Of a DNA stretch of 64,000 bases, positions 44,590-57,328 are shown in pieces. Location of the stretch: contig CAVXEW010000007.1 in assembly GCA_963760965.1 (NCBI GenBank), positions 248,001-312,000 on the forward strand, given 5' to 3'. The notes under the pieces were generated by a model, which was given only the letters and a program-made list of their open reading frames with translations, was not told the origin of the DNA and made no database searches. A program made the translations under genes and the position numbers. Position 1 is the stretch's first letter. Every line of letters starts with the position of its first letter. Origin of the DNA: Pararhizobium_B sp963760965. Its GTDB lineage: Bacteria > Pseudomonadota > Alphaproteobacteria > Rhizobiales > Rhizobiaceae.

Positions 44590-44949
44590 TCAGGCGGCCT
44601 GCAGCATCTTGTGGACCTCGTCCACGAGATCGCGCAGATGGAACGGCTTGGAAAGGACCTTGGCGTCCTTCGGGGCCTTCGAATCCGGATTCAGCGCCAC
44701 GGCTGCGAAGCCGGTGATGAACATCACCTTGAGGTCGGGATCGAGCTCCGTCGCCCGGCGGGCGAGCTCGATGCCGTCCATCTCCGGCATGACGATATCC
44801 GTCAGGAGCAACGAGAAGGGCTCCTCCCGCAGCCGGTCGTACGCGCTGGCGCCGTTGTCGAAGGAGCAGACCTGATAGCCCGCCTTCTCGAGCGCCTTGA
44901 CCAGGAACCTGCGCATGTCGTTGTCGTCTTCTGCCAGAAGGATTTTCAT
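44590..44949 (-). CDS. cpdR: single-domain response regulator CpdR
   Basis: 119 residues, receiver domain only. MKILLAEDDNDMRRFL carries the acidic pocket, the phospho-acceptor is Asp51 in LLLTDIVMPEMDG (same position as Caulobacter CpdR), and VLSKPFHLRDLVDEV has the conserved lysine. Unphosphorylated CpdR delivers ClpXP to the pole and triggers breakdown of PdeA and CtrA-pathway proteins. It is divergent from the N-formylglutamate amidohydrolase gene, the usual arrangement in Hyphomicrobiales. Confidence 0.93.
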   Translation of the reverse strand: MKILLAEDDNDMRRFLVKALEKAGYQVCSFDNGASAYDRLREEPFSLLLTDIVMPEMDGIELARRATELDPDLKVMFITGFAAVALNPDSKAPKDAKVLSKPFHLRDLVDEVHKMLQAA

Positions 44950-45248
44950 GCCGAATCATGCCCCGAATGGTGACTGCGCCTCGTGGACGTTCTGCCACGC
45001 CCGACGATGTCTTCTAAGAGATGTGCGGTAAATATCCTGTGAAGGCGGACTTCGGCAAGAGCATGACGGGCACGGCGGAGGCTGGACAGCCCCCGGGGCA
45101 ACTGGCAACATGATTTCGGACAGGAAAACAGTCGCATGGGAATGATTCCGGTGGTGCACAAGATATCGTCGTCATCCGGGCGGCGCTGCGGGGGCAGCTG
45201 CTTGCGGCGGCCGCGCGCAGCGCTCCATGCCCAGGGAGAAAAGCCAAG

Positions 45249-46133
45249 GTGGTGAACGGGTTCCATGGCTTTCTGCCGTTCGAAGTCCGCCAGCCGGTCC
45301 AGCAAAGCGCGCCCTTCGTCTTCAACTCGCCGCATAGCGGACGGGTCTATCCGCGCCCCTTTCTGGAACAGTCGCGGCTGGACGCGCGAGCGATCCGGCG
45401 GTCCGAGGATCACTTCGTCGACGAGCTTTTCGCCCCGGTCGTCGAAATGGGCGCGCCGCTGCTCGCGGCCCACTTTCCGCGCGCGTTCCTCGACGTGAAC
45501 CGCGAGCCCTACGAACTCGATCCACGCATGTTCGAGGGCAACCTGCCTCCCTTCGCCAACATCTCGTCGATGCGTGTGGCAGGCGGACTGGGGACCATCC
45601 CGAGGCTCGTGGCCGAAAACCTGGAGATCTATCGAAGCCGGATACCCGCCGAGGAGGCGCTGGACCGGATCGAGCGAATCTATCGCCCCTATCACGACGC
45701 GCTCCGCCGCCTGCTGGTGCAAACGCGGCTGACCTTCGACCACGCCGTTCTGATCGACTGCCATTCGATGCCCGCGAATCTCAGGATGACCGGCAGTCCG
45801 GTCCGCCCCGACTTCATCATCGGCGATCGCTACGGAACGAGCGCGCACCAGGAGATAACGCGCAGGGCGGCGACGCTGCTGAAGGGCATGGGCTATTCCG
45901 TCACCCGCAACAAACCCTATGCCGGCGGCTTCATTACCGAGCATTACGGCCGGCCGGCGCGCGGGTTTCATGCAATCCAGATCGAGATCAATCGCGGCCT
46001 CTACGTCGACGAGGCCACCCTGGAGAAGACGTCCGGCTTCGACGCGCTCCGCAACGATCTCGCCAGGTTCTGCCGGGCCATGATCGACAGTGTCGCCGGC
46101 GGCGGCGAAGCATGGCCGCTGGCGGCCGAATAG
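45249..46133 (+). CDS. N-formylglutamate amidohydrolase
   Basis: 294 residues; GTG start at 45249 (another GTG at 45252). Motifs: FNSPHSGRVYP, RRSEDHFVDELF, the LDVNREPYELDPRMF stretch, LIDCHSMP and GGFITEHYGRP. Hydrolyses N-formyl-L-glutamate to glutamate and formate. Longer and better conserved than the member at 16825. The gene is flanked by cpdR (divergent) and hisN (downstream) with the MmgR sRNA in between. Confidence 0.9.
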   Translation: MVNGFHGFLPFEVRQPVQQSAPFVFNSPHSGRVYPRPFLEQSRLDARAIRRSEDHFVDELFAPVVEMGAPLLAAHFPRAFLDVNREPYELDPRMFEGNLPPFANISSMRVAGGLGTIPRLVAENLEIYRSRIPAEEALDRIERIYRPYHDALRRLLVQTRLTFDHAVLIDCHSMPANLRMTGSPVRPDFIIGDRYGTSAHQEITRRAATLLKGMGYSVTRNKPYAGGFITEHYGRPARGFHAIQIEINRGLYVDEATLEKTSGFDALRNDLARFCRAMIDSVAGGGEAWPLAAE

Positions 46134-46189
46134 CCGCGCTCCGCTTGGGAAGAACCGCGCCTCCTGCGAAAGAAATCGCGTGTCGAGGC

Positions 46190-46217
46190 AAAAAAAACCG
46201 CGCCCGAGAGCGCGGTT
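46190..46217 (-). terminator. rho-independent terminator of the MmgR sRNA
   Basis: Stem AACCGCG / CGCGGTT with an inner loop, followed by eight T residues on the minus strand (A-run 46190-46197 on the plus strand). Confidence 0.9.
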
Positions 46218-46269
46218 AAGTCTAGGGAGGAAACGCCCAAGGAGGGCATTCACAGTCAGAGACTGTAAC
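46190..46269 (-). ncRNA. mmgR: MmgR (alpha-r8 family) small RNA
   Basis: On the minus strand: a 5' hairpin (ACAGTC-tct-GACTGT), a second hairpin GCCC-TCCTT-GGGC, the single-stranded decamer TTTCCTCCCT (46233-46224), then the terminator stem AACCGCG/CGCGGTT followed by eight T. The decamer is the hallmark of the alphaproteobacterial alpha-r8/MmgR sRNA family, about 77-80 nt, which in Sinorhizobium limits polyhydroxybutyrate granules. Length and three-hairpin layout fit. The promoter is at 46274-46303. I recognise the family from the decamer, not from a search. Confidence 0.8.
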
Positions 46270-46273
46270 TAAA

Positions 46274-46303
46274 ACAGTACTTTTTGCACCGCACAATTGT
46301 CAA
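46274..46303 (-). promoter_or_regulatory. sigma70 promoter of the MmgR sRNA
   Basis: On the minus strand TTGACA (46303-46298) and TACTGT (46279-46274), 18 bp apart, giving a start near 46269, directly before the first hairpin of the sRNA. Confidence 0.75.
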
Positions 46304-46525
46304 GGTTTTTCTGCCCACGATTTCCGCATGCAAAAAAATCGGGCAAAAATGCAACACTTTCCCGACAAACTTCTGTTTCCGTTGATCGATTCAGATCAGA
46401 GAAAGACCAGAAGCGCCGCGCACGCCCGTTCTTCGGCATTGCGCCCCCCGGGGGGCCTTCCGGCCTTGGGATGCGACGCGGCTTCGGATAAGCATTGGCG
46501 ATCACGAACCGCCGGGGACCCGCAG

Positions 46526-47296
46526 ATGCCTGCCGATTTCGATTTTCTTTCGACGCTCGCCGATGCGGCCGCGCGGCAAACCCTGCCGCTTTTCCGCCAC
46601 CGCCTCGAGGTCGCCAACAAGCAGGCCGGCGGCTTCGACCCGGTCACCCGGGCAGACAGGGCGGCGGAACGCGCCATCCGCGACCTGATCGCGAGCCGGT
46701 TTCCCGAGCACGGCATCCTCGGCGAGGAACACGGCGCCTCGGAAGCGGACAGCCGCTACCTTTGGGTCATCGATCCGATCGACGGCACGCGGGCCTACAT
46801 CTCCGGCATTCCCCTGTGGGGCACCCTGGTGGGCCTCTACGAGGACGGGCGCGCCCTTCTCGGCATGATGGACCAGCCCTTCACCGGCGAACGCTACCTC
46901 GCCGGTCCCGAAGGCGCGTTCTATCGCGGCCCTGGCGGGGCGAAGAGGCTCGCGGCGCGCGACTGCGGAGACCTTTCCTCCGCGATCCTTTTCACCACCT
47001 CCCCGCACATGCACACAGGCCCGCGGAAGGCACCGTACGAGGCGCTGGAGAAGGCGGTGATGCTCGCCCGCTACGGCTGCGACTGCTATGCCTTCGCGAT
47101 GCTGGCGGCGGGCCACGTCGACATCGTCGTCGAATCGGGCCTGAAACCCTACGACATCGCCGGGCTCATCCCCATCGTCGAGCGGGCCGGCGGCGTCGTC
47201 ACCACATGGCAGGGCGGCCGCCCCGAACAGGGCGGCGACATCCTCGCCTGCGCCAGCGCGCGCATTCATCGCGAGGCACTTGCGATTCTCTCCTGA
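46526..47296 (+). CDS. hisN: histidinol-phosphatase (inositol monophosphatase family)
   Basis: 256 residues from ATG 46526 (MPADFDFLSTLADAA). Motifs GILGEEHG, WVIDPIDGTRAYISG and YDIAGLIPIVERAGG, with an Arg after DGT and a SGIPLWGTL stretch as in HisN-type histidinol-phosphate phosphatases. It removes phosphate from histidinol phosphate in histidine synthesis. Downstream of the N-formylglutamate amidohydrolase, a conserved rhizobial neighbourhood. Ends 8 bp before repeat copy B. Confidence 0.88.
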   Translation: MPADFDFLSTLADAAARQTLPLFRHRLEVANKQAGGFDPVTRADRAAERAIRDLIASRFPEHGILGEEHGASEADSRYLWVIDPIDGTRAYISGIPLWGTLVGLYEDGRALLGMMDQPFTGERYLAGPEGAFYRGPGGAKRLAARDCGDLSSAILFTTSPHMHTGPRKAPYEALEKAVMLARYGCDCYAFAMLAAGHVDIVVESGLKPYDIAGLIPIVERAGGVVTTWQGGRPEQGGDILACASARIHREALAILS

Positions 47297-47303
47297 GACC
47301 CTC

Positions 47304-47382
47304 TTGGCGTCCGCCAGAAAAATGGCTTGCGGGCTGGCTTTTCAAGACAGACGGATACCATCTGCTTGGGCCCGGCCGCTAG
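47304..47382 (-). repeat. dispersed palindromic intergenic repeat, copy B
   Basis: Minus-strand orientation: CTAG (47382-47379; its TAG is the stop of the lysophospholipase gene), then an imperfect palindrome CAAGCAGATGG-TAT-CCGTCTGTCTTG, then AAAAGCCAGCCCGCAAGCCATTT and a small TGGCG-ga-CGCCA palindrome at 47304-47316. It fills the 82-bp gap between hisN and the lysophospholipase gene completely. Confidence 0.75.
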
Positions 47383-48347
47383 GGCGCCGGCGTGTCGCCG
47401 TCGTCCTCGCCGCCCGGGAGGAACCGGTCGATCGCGGCCAGTGCCTGGGCGCGGTAGACGTCGCGCTCCTGCAGGATCTCGTGCCGGGCCCCGTCGACCG
47501 GAAGCAGGTGCCCGGCTCGAAACCGCTCGTCGAGCTCTTCCAGCGCGGCGGCCGGGACGATCGGATCGCCCGTCGGCGAGATGACGAGCGTCGGGATGCG
47601 GATGGTCTCGAGATGGCTCTGCCTGGTGACGCGCCTCATGGCGCCGAACGCCTCGCTGAGCCAGCGGGCGGTGGGGCGGCCGAGCGCGAGTTCGGGCACG
47701 GCCTCGACGATGGCGCCGTTGCGTTCGAACCGCGCCCGGTCCGACGTCAGCCCGTTGCCCTCGAAGGCGGGCGCGTTCGTATCCTTGCCGACCGAGAGCG
47801 CACCGAATCCGGCGAGGCAGGCGATTCGCATGAGGAGCGCAGCCCGGCGCTGGCTGACAGCCTGCCCGCCGAGCGCGACGAAGGGTGCGGTAAGCACCAT
47901 GCGCTCGATCCGGCTGGAAAGCCCGGGCGCCGCCGAGAGCGCGACCAGTCCGCCCGTCGAGTGTGCGAGAATATGGAAGGGCAACCGCGTGTCGGGCAGC
48001 ACGACATGCTCTATGAAGCGCTCGAGGTCGAGTTCGTAGTCGGAAAAGCGTCGGACGTACCCCTTGCGGGGATCCGCGAGAATCCGCTCGGAGCCCCCCT
48101 GCCCGCGCCAGTCGAAGGTCGCCACCCAGAAGCCCATCGCGGTCAGGTCGCGGACCGTCTCGAAATATTTCTCGATGACCTCGTTGCGCCCGTGCAGCAG
48201 GACGATCGTCCCGCGCGGCTCGGGCCGCTCGCACCTGAACACGGCGTAGCGCACGCGGCGCCGGTCGAAAGTCCGGAAGAAGCCGGCATGTTCGGCGTCG
48301 GGCGCCGGATTGCCGGGCGTGTCGTGAAGGACGGCTTCGCTGGCCAA
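47379..48347 (-). CDS. pldB: lysophospholipase-like alpha/beta hydrolase
   Basis: 322 residues. RGTIVLLHGRNEVIEKY, then DWRGQGGS, AHSTGGLVAL with the nucleophile serine, SPTGDPIV with the aspartate and DGARHEILQE with the histidine: the monoacylglycerol-lipase/PldB class (Hydrolase_4). It removes an acyl chain from lysophospholipids or monoglycerides. No signal peptide. The TAG stop is the first codon of repeat copy B, as for copies A and C. Confidence 0.85.
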   Translation of the reverse strand: MASEAVLHDTPGNPAPDAEHAGFFRTFDRRRVRYAVFRCERPEPRGTIVLLHGRNEVIEKYFETVRDLTAMGFWVATFDWRGQGGSERILADPRKGYVRRFSDYELDLERFIEHVVLPDTRLPFHILAHSTGGLVALSAAPGLSSRIERMVLTAPFVALGGQAVSQRRAALLMRIACLAGFGALSVGKDTNAPAFEGNGLTSDRARFERNGAIVEAVPELALGRPTARWLSEAFGAMRRVTRQSHLETIRIPTLVISPTGDPIVPAAALEELDERFRAGHLLPVDGARHEILQERDVYRAQALAAIDRFLPGGEDDGDTPAP

Positions 48348-48886
48348 TTGAAGAGTGCCTCGACGGTTGGACGGCGGTCAGCCTACATGGCGCGGGTTTA
48401 AGCATCCTTTGCGTCCCGCGGCAACGCCAGGGATGGCCGGGAACCCGCCCGCCAGCCCCGACGGAAATGGCGGATACCCGGCCAGACGACCGGGGAGGAA
48501 GGGACGTTGCACCCCGGTCGACCAGGAAATTGCTTCCCTGACGATCCCGACGGTAGCCGACCGACCCTGAACGCGAACCGAACCCTTCGTTCATCGCGCG
48601 TTCATGTTCCGCCCGCACGACCGCAAATTGCGGAGAGCAGCATCGGCGGGATTGTCAATCTTCGCCGCACGCGGCAAATCGCAGCGGGCGCCCGCCGTCG
48701 CTTTCGCTTTTGCCGCAACAATGGTAACGAGCGCCTCGTATCCGCGCAGATACCCCGTCATGAGCGACGCCCGACATCGTTCCGCCGGCGACTTTCCGGA
48801 CGCCGGCCGGCTCGAGGATGATCGCGCGGCGCGGTCTGCCGGAGCCGGCCGGCAACGACGCGAACACGAAAAGGAAGACGAGAGAG
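48348..48886. other. intergenic region without a recognised gene
   Basis: About 540 bp between the divergent lysophospholipase and ClC genes. Open frames here are shadows without RBS or domains. I see no clear terminator or repeat. Confidence 0.4.
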
Positions 48887-50266
48887 ATGCCACGCGCACC
48901 GCGGAACAGGGTACTGAGACGCTCCCGGGCACTGATGACCTCTTCGCGCATCTGGAAGCCGCGGCTGGTATTCTGGTTCGGCGCGCTGGCGATCGGTCTC
49001 ATCAGTGCCGCCTTCGCAGCCGTGGCCGACCAGGCGCAGCTCGTCTTCACCGGCCTGACCTCTGGGGGAGGCTGGCACGGGTTCCTGCCGCTCGTGATCA
49101 CGCCGCTCGGCTTCGTCCTCTGCGCCTGGCTCGCCGACGTCTACTTTCCCGGCTCGCAGGGCAGCGGCATTCCCCAGTGCATCGCCTCGCGCCACCTGCG
49201 CGACGACGAGGAGCGCGGCGGCTACCTCTCGCTTCACGTCGTCTTCGGCAAGATCGCGCTGACGATCGTCGGCCTCGGCTGCGGCGCCTCGATCGGCCGC
49301 GAGGGCCCGACGGTGCAGATCGGCGCGGCGCTGATGCTCCAGGCCGCCCGCATCGGCGGCATGATGCAGGCCCGCGGCCTGATCCTCGCCGGCTCGGCAG
49401 CGGGCATCGCCGCCGCCTTCAACACACCGCTCGCCGGCGTCGTCTTCGCCATCGAGGAGATGAGCCGAAGCTATTCGGCCCGCACGAACGGGATCGTGCT
49501 CGCGACCGTCATCATCGCCGGCCTCGCCTCGCTCGCCATCGTCGGCAACTACACCTATTTCGGAAGGACCCACGTCGTCGCCGCATTCCCCGCCGACTGG
49601 GGTCTCGTCGTCACCTGCGGCATCATCGGCGGCGCCCTCGGCTCGATCTTCAGCGACGGCGTCCTCAGGATCACCAAGCGCATCCGACGCTGGCGGTCCA
49701 TCCAGCCGAAATGGCGCGTCATCGTGGTGGCCGGCGTCGCCGGCCTGCTCGTCGCCGTCCTCGGTGTCGCGACCGGCGGCCTGACGTTCGGCACCGGCTA
49801 CGAGCAGGCACGCGACGCCATCCAGGCGAGCGCGACGCCCGGCTGGCAGGGCCTGCCCGTGACCTTCTTCCTCGCCAAGTTCGTGGCGACGATCGCCTCC
49901 ACCTGCTCGGGCATTCCCGGCGGCCTCTTCGCCCCCTCCCTCGCCGTCGGAGCCGGCCTCGGCAGCACGCTCGGCCTGCTTTTCGGGGCCAGCGCCAGCC
50001 TCGCGGCCGTCCTCGGCATGACGGGCTATTTCGCCGGCGTCACCCAGGCGCCCATGACGGCCTTCGTCATCATCATCGAGATGACCGACAACCACGACAA
50101 CGTGGTGCCGCTGATGGCGGCCTCCATGCTCGGCTACGGCGCGGCGCGGCTGATCTCGCCCGAGCCCCTATACCATGCGCTCTCGCGCTTCTTCATCGCC
50201 GACGCGCTGCGCAAGCGCAGGGCCGACGCCGCAGCCGTCAAGGAACCCGCTCCGGCCTCCGTCTGA
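48887..50266 (+). CDS. ClC chloride channel/transporter family protein
   Basis: 459 residues from ATG 48887 (RBS AGGAAGACGAGAG). About 10-12 helices; selectivity motifs GSQGSGIPQ, GREGPTVQ with the gating glutamate, and GIPGGLFAPSLAVGA are all present, then VTQAPMTAFVIIIEMT. The gating glutamate points to a H+/Cl- antiporter-type or channel-type member. No CBS domains. The C-terminus is a short soluble tail. Neighbouring stress genes give little hint on its role. Confidence 0.92.
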   Translation: MPRAPRNRVLRRSRALMTSSRIWKPRLVFWFGALAIGLISAAFAAVADQAQLVFTGLTSGGGWHGFLPLVITPLGFVLCAWLADVYFPGSQGSGIPQCIASRHLRDDEERGGYLSLHVVFGKIALTIVGLGCGASIGREGPTVQIGAALMLQAARIGGMMQARGLILAGSAAGIAAAFNTPLAGVVFAIEEMSRSYSARTNGIVLATVIIAGLASLAIVGNYTYFGRTHVVAAFPADWGLVVTCGIIGGALGSIFSDGVLRITKRIRRWRSIQPKWRVIVVAGVAGLLVAVLGVATGGLTFGTGYEQARDAIQASATPGWQGLPVTFFLAKFVATIASTCSGIPGGLFAPSLAVGAGLGSTLGLLFGASASLAAVLGMTGYFAGVTQAPMTAFVIIIEMTDNHDNVVPLMAASMLGYGAARLISPEPLYHALSRFFIADALRKRRADAAAVKEPAPASV

Positions 50267-50298
50267 CAGCCCCGGGGCGGCGGCTCCGCAACGAGGGT

Positions 50299-50327
50299 CT
50301 TGACGCGAAAATCGGCAATCCCCATCT
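50299..50327 (+). promoter_or_regulatory. sigma32 (RpoH) heat-shock promoter
   Basis: CTTGACG at 50299 and CCCCATCT at 50320-50327, 14 bp apart. The -10 matches the RpoH consensus CCCCATnT exactly, the -35 matches CTTGAAA in 5 of 7. Start expected near 50335, upstream of the hsp20 thermometer. Confidence 0.8.
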
Positions 50328-50335
50328 CTTCCGGG

Positions 50336-50428
50336 CAGGCGCCAAACGGGCCTGCCGATCGTTCCCGGCTCGCCATCAGGGAGCCGAAACCGATCGCACA
50401 GCAACAGTCGCTTCTTATGGAGGACGTC
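50336..50428 (+). promoter_or_regulatory. ROSE-type RNA thermometer in the hsp20 leader
   Basis: The leader forms a first hairpin (GGCAGG/CCTGCC), a second (GGCTC/GAGCC inside CGATCG...CGATCG) and a last one in which GUCGCUUCUU pairs with GGAGGAC, masking the ribosome site, with an unpaired G in the left strand as in ROSE elements. ROSE sequences melt on heat shock and let small heat-shock genes be translated; they are typical of rhizobial hsp20 genes. Confidence 0.8.
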
Positions 50429-50896
50429 ATGCGTCACGTAGACTTTTCGCCGCTCTATCGTTCAACCGTCGGCTTCGACCGGCTCTTCACCATGCTCGAC
50501 AGCCTGGCCCAGCCGGAGCAGGCCCAGAGCTACCCGCCCTACAACATCGAACGCACGGGCGAGAACGCCTATCGCATCACCATGGCCGTCGCCGGCTTCG
50601 GCGAGGACGAGCTTTCTATCGAGGCGCGCGAGCACACCCTCACCGTCAAGGCCGAGAAGGCCGAGGAAGAAGGCTCGCAGGGCTCCGAACTGCTCTACCG
50701 CGGCATCGCCAAGCGCGCCTTCGAGCGCCGCTTCCAGCTCGCCGACCATGTCGAGGTCAAGGGCGCGTCACTCAAGAACGGCCTGCTTCACATCGACCTC
50801 GTGCGCGAGATTCCCGAGGCCATGAAGCCGCGCAAGATCGAGATCGCCAACAATTCGGCGAAGGACGCGAAGCAGATCGAGGCCCAGTCCGCCTGA
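50429..50896 (+). CDS. ibpA: Hsp20-family small heat-shock protein
   Basis: 155 residues from ATG 50429, 7 bases after GGAGG. N-terminal MRHVDFSPLYRSTVGFDRLF, then the alpha-crystallin domain: PPYNIERTGENAYRITMAVAGF, LTVKAEK, RGIAKRAFERRFQL and GLLHIDLVREIPE, and a short tail. IbpA-type chaperone that binds unfolding proteins. Expression is predicted to be doubly heat-controlled by the RpoH promoter and the ROSE thermometer. A terminator follows at 50921-50945. Confidence 0.95.
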   Translation: MRHVDFSPLYRSTVGFDRLFTMLDSLAQPEQAQSYPPYNIERTGENAYRITMAVAGFGEDELSIEAREHTLTVKAEKAEEEGSQGSELLYRGIAKRAFERRFQLADHVEVKGASLKNGLLHIDLVREIPEAMKPRKIEIANNSAKDAKQIEAQSA

Positions 50897-50920
50897 GGCG
50901 GTCGGCCCGAAACGAACGGA

Positions 50921-50945
50921 ACGGCGCCCTCGCGGCGCCGTTTTT
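50921..50945 (+). terminator. rho-independent terminator of hsp20 (bidirectional)
   Basis: ACGGCGCC pairs with GGCGCCGT around a 5-base loop, then TTTTT on the plus strand. It separates hsp20 from the convergent ltaE. Confidence 0.85.
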
Positions 50946-50959
50946 CGTTGGCCGGCCCT

Positions 50960-52009
50960 TCAGCCGAGCAGGTGGAGGAAGCGGTCTACGTCCTCCCGTG
51001 TCGTCGCGAAGCTCGTCACCATGCGCGACATGATCTCCTCCGCTCCGACCGCCCCCCGCATCGCGCGCGGCGGGTTCCATTCCATGATCACCGCACCCTT
51101 CTCCCGCAGTTCGGCGAACTTGGCCCTGGAGAGGATCGGAAAGAGTTCGTTTGCCTGGGTCTCCCAGGCGAGCCGGGCGCCGGAGGAGGCCGCGATACCG
51201 TCGCGCAGGCGGTCCGCCATCGCATTGGAGTGCCGCGCGAGATCGAGCCACAGCCCCTCGCCGAGATAGGCGTCGAACTGCGCCGCGATGAAGCGGCTCT
51301 TCGAAAAGAGCTGCGCCGCCCGCTTGCGGATGAACGGCAGGTCGGTTGCCATCGCCGGATCGAGGAAGACCAGCGCTTCCGCGCACCAGCAACCGTTCTT
51401 GGTCGCCCCGAAAGAAACGATATCGACCCCGCGCTTCCAGGTCATTTCGGCCGGCGTCAGGTCGAGGTGGACAAGGGCGTTGGCGAAGCGGGCGCCGTCC
51501 ATGTGCAGCGGCAACCGGTGCTCGGCGGCGATCGCCGAAATCGCGTCGATCTCCGCCGGCGAATAGACCGTGCCGACCTCGGTCGCCTGCGTCAGCGACA
51601 CGGCCATCGGCTGCCCCGCGTGGACGAAGCCTGGGGGAAAGCGGCCGATCTCGGACCTGAGGTCCTCGGGGTTCATCTTCCCGTCCTCGCCGTCGACAGG
51701 CACCAGCCGTGCCCCGTGGGTGAAGAATTCCGGCGCCCCGCACTCGTCCTCGATGACGTGAGCCTCCGAATGGCAGAAACTGACGCCGCCCGGCCGGTTG
51801 ACGCTGGCGAGCGCCAGCGAGTTGGCTGCCGTGCCCGTGCCGACGAAGAAGACCGCCACCTCGCGTTCGAAGAGCTCGTTGAAGCGCTCCTCGACCTTGC
51901 GGTCCAGGTCGCTGGTGCCGTAGGCGGAGGCGAATCCGCTCGCGTGGCGGCCCAGGGCCTCGCATATCTTCGGATGGGCGCCGGCCCAGTTGTCGGATGC
52001 AAATATCAT
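50960..52009 (-). CDS. ltaE: low-specificity L-threonine aldolase
   Basis: 349 residues from ATG 52009 (MIFASDNWAGAHPKICE). PLP-enzyme motifs: GTGTAANSLAL, HVIEDECGAPEFF, LHMDGARFANAL and the lysine in SFGATKNGCW that binds PLP. It splits threonine or allo-threonine to glycine and acetaldehyde. Complete; convergent with hsp20. Confidence 0.9.
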   Translation of the reverse strand: MIFASDNWAGAHPKICEALGRHASGFASAYGTSDLDRKVEERFNELFEREVAVFFVGTGTAANSLALASVNRPGGVSFCHSEAHVIEDECGAPEFFTHGARLVPVDGEDGKMNPEDLRSEIGRFPPGFVHAGQPMAVSLTQATEVGTVYSPAEIDAISAIAAEHRLPLHMDGARFANALVHLDLTPAEMTWKRGVDIVSFGATKNGCWCAEALVFLDPAMATDLPFIRKRAAQLFSKSRFIAAQFDAYLGEGLWLDLARHSNAMADRLRDGIAASSGARLAWETQANELFPILSRAKFAELREKGAVIMEWNPPRAMRGAVGAEEIMSRMVTSFATTREDVDRFLHLLG

Positions 52010-52551
52010 AGCAGGGGTTCCGCTGCCGGCGGGCAGATGGCGCCCGCCCTCGGTTGGAGACTGGCCGGGAAGGCTTAACGCCGGCCGCCCGGCCCGGCAA
52101 GGGCGACCGGCGGCATTTTCGCGGGAGCGACAGTTTGTTGAATCTCGCCTCGCCGGTCGGTCATAAAATTTCGCGCGACTGCCGTATCGCGCAATATCGC
52201 GGCGCAAAAGGACAGAATTTTCAGTGCACTCACTTGCAGTCGGGGCTCGTTTCTGGCATGAGATGCCAGAGATAGGACAGTCTTGCTGTCCTATTTTGGC
52301 CGCTTGTCATTCCGGCCGACGGTTCTGAAAATGTCGTCGAGTGCGCTATATTGAGCCCGCGCGACCGTGCCGCCCGAGTAATCGGCGACCCGACCGGCCA
52401 CGGGCGGCGACATGGCGACGGGCGCCGTCATCCGCGAACACCGGCGGGAACCGGAGCATGCGGACAGGCGGACGAAATGCGGGCGCCTGCCCTTCGGGAA
52501 AGCCGAAAAGAGAAGCTGCCGTTGCGAGGCAGAGGACAGGAGACAGGGACG
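52010..52551. other. gltB upstream region with a candidate small RNA
   Basis: About 540 bp between the divergent ltaE and gltB. It contains a hairpin TGGCAT-gag-ATGCCA near 52255 and a terminator-like hairpin with T-tail at 52272-52298, both on the plus strand, which may end a short transcript starting near 52140. Confidence 0.5.
52272..52298 (+). terminator. rho-independent terminator-like hairpin, probable sRNA 3' end
   Basis: Perfect 9-bp stem ATAGGACAG / CTGTCCTAT with loop TCTTG, followed by TTT. Another hairpin (TGGCAT/ATGCCA) sits just before. No plus-strand gene ends here, so a separate small RNA is the likely owner. Confidence 0.6.
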
Positions 52552-57296
<4,745 letters not shown>

Positions 57297-57328
57297 CCGG
57301 CGGCCCTGGCAAGCGAAGGGAGAGAACG

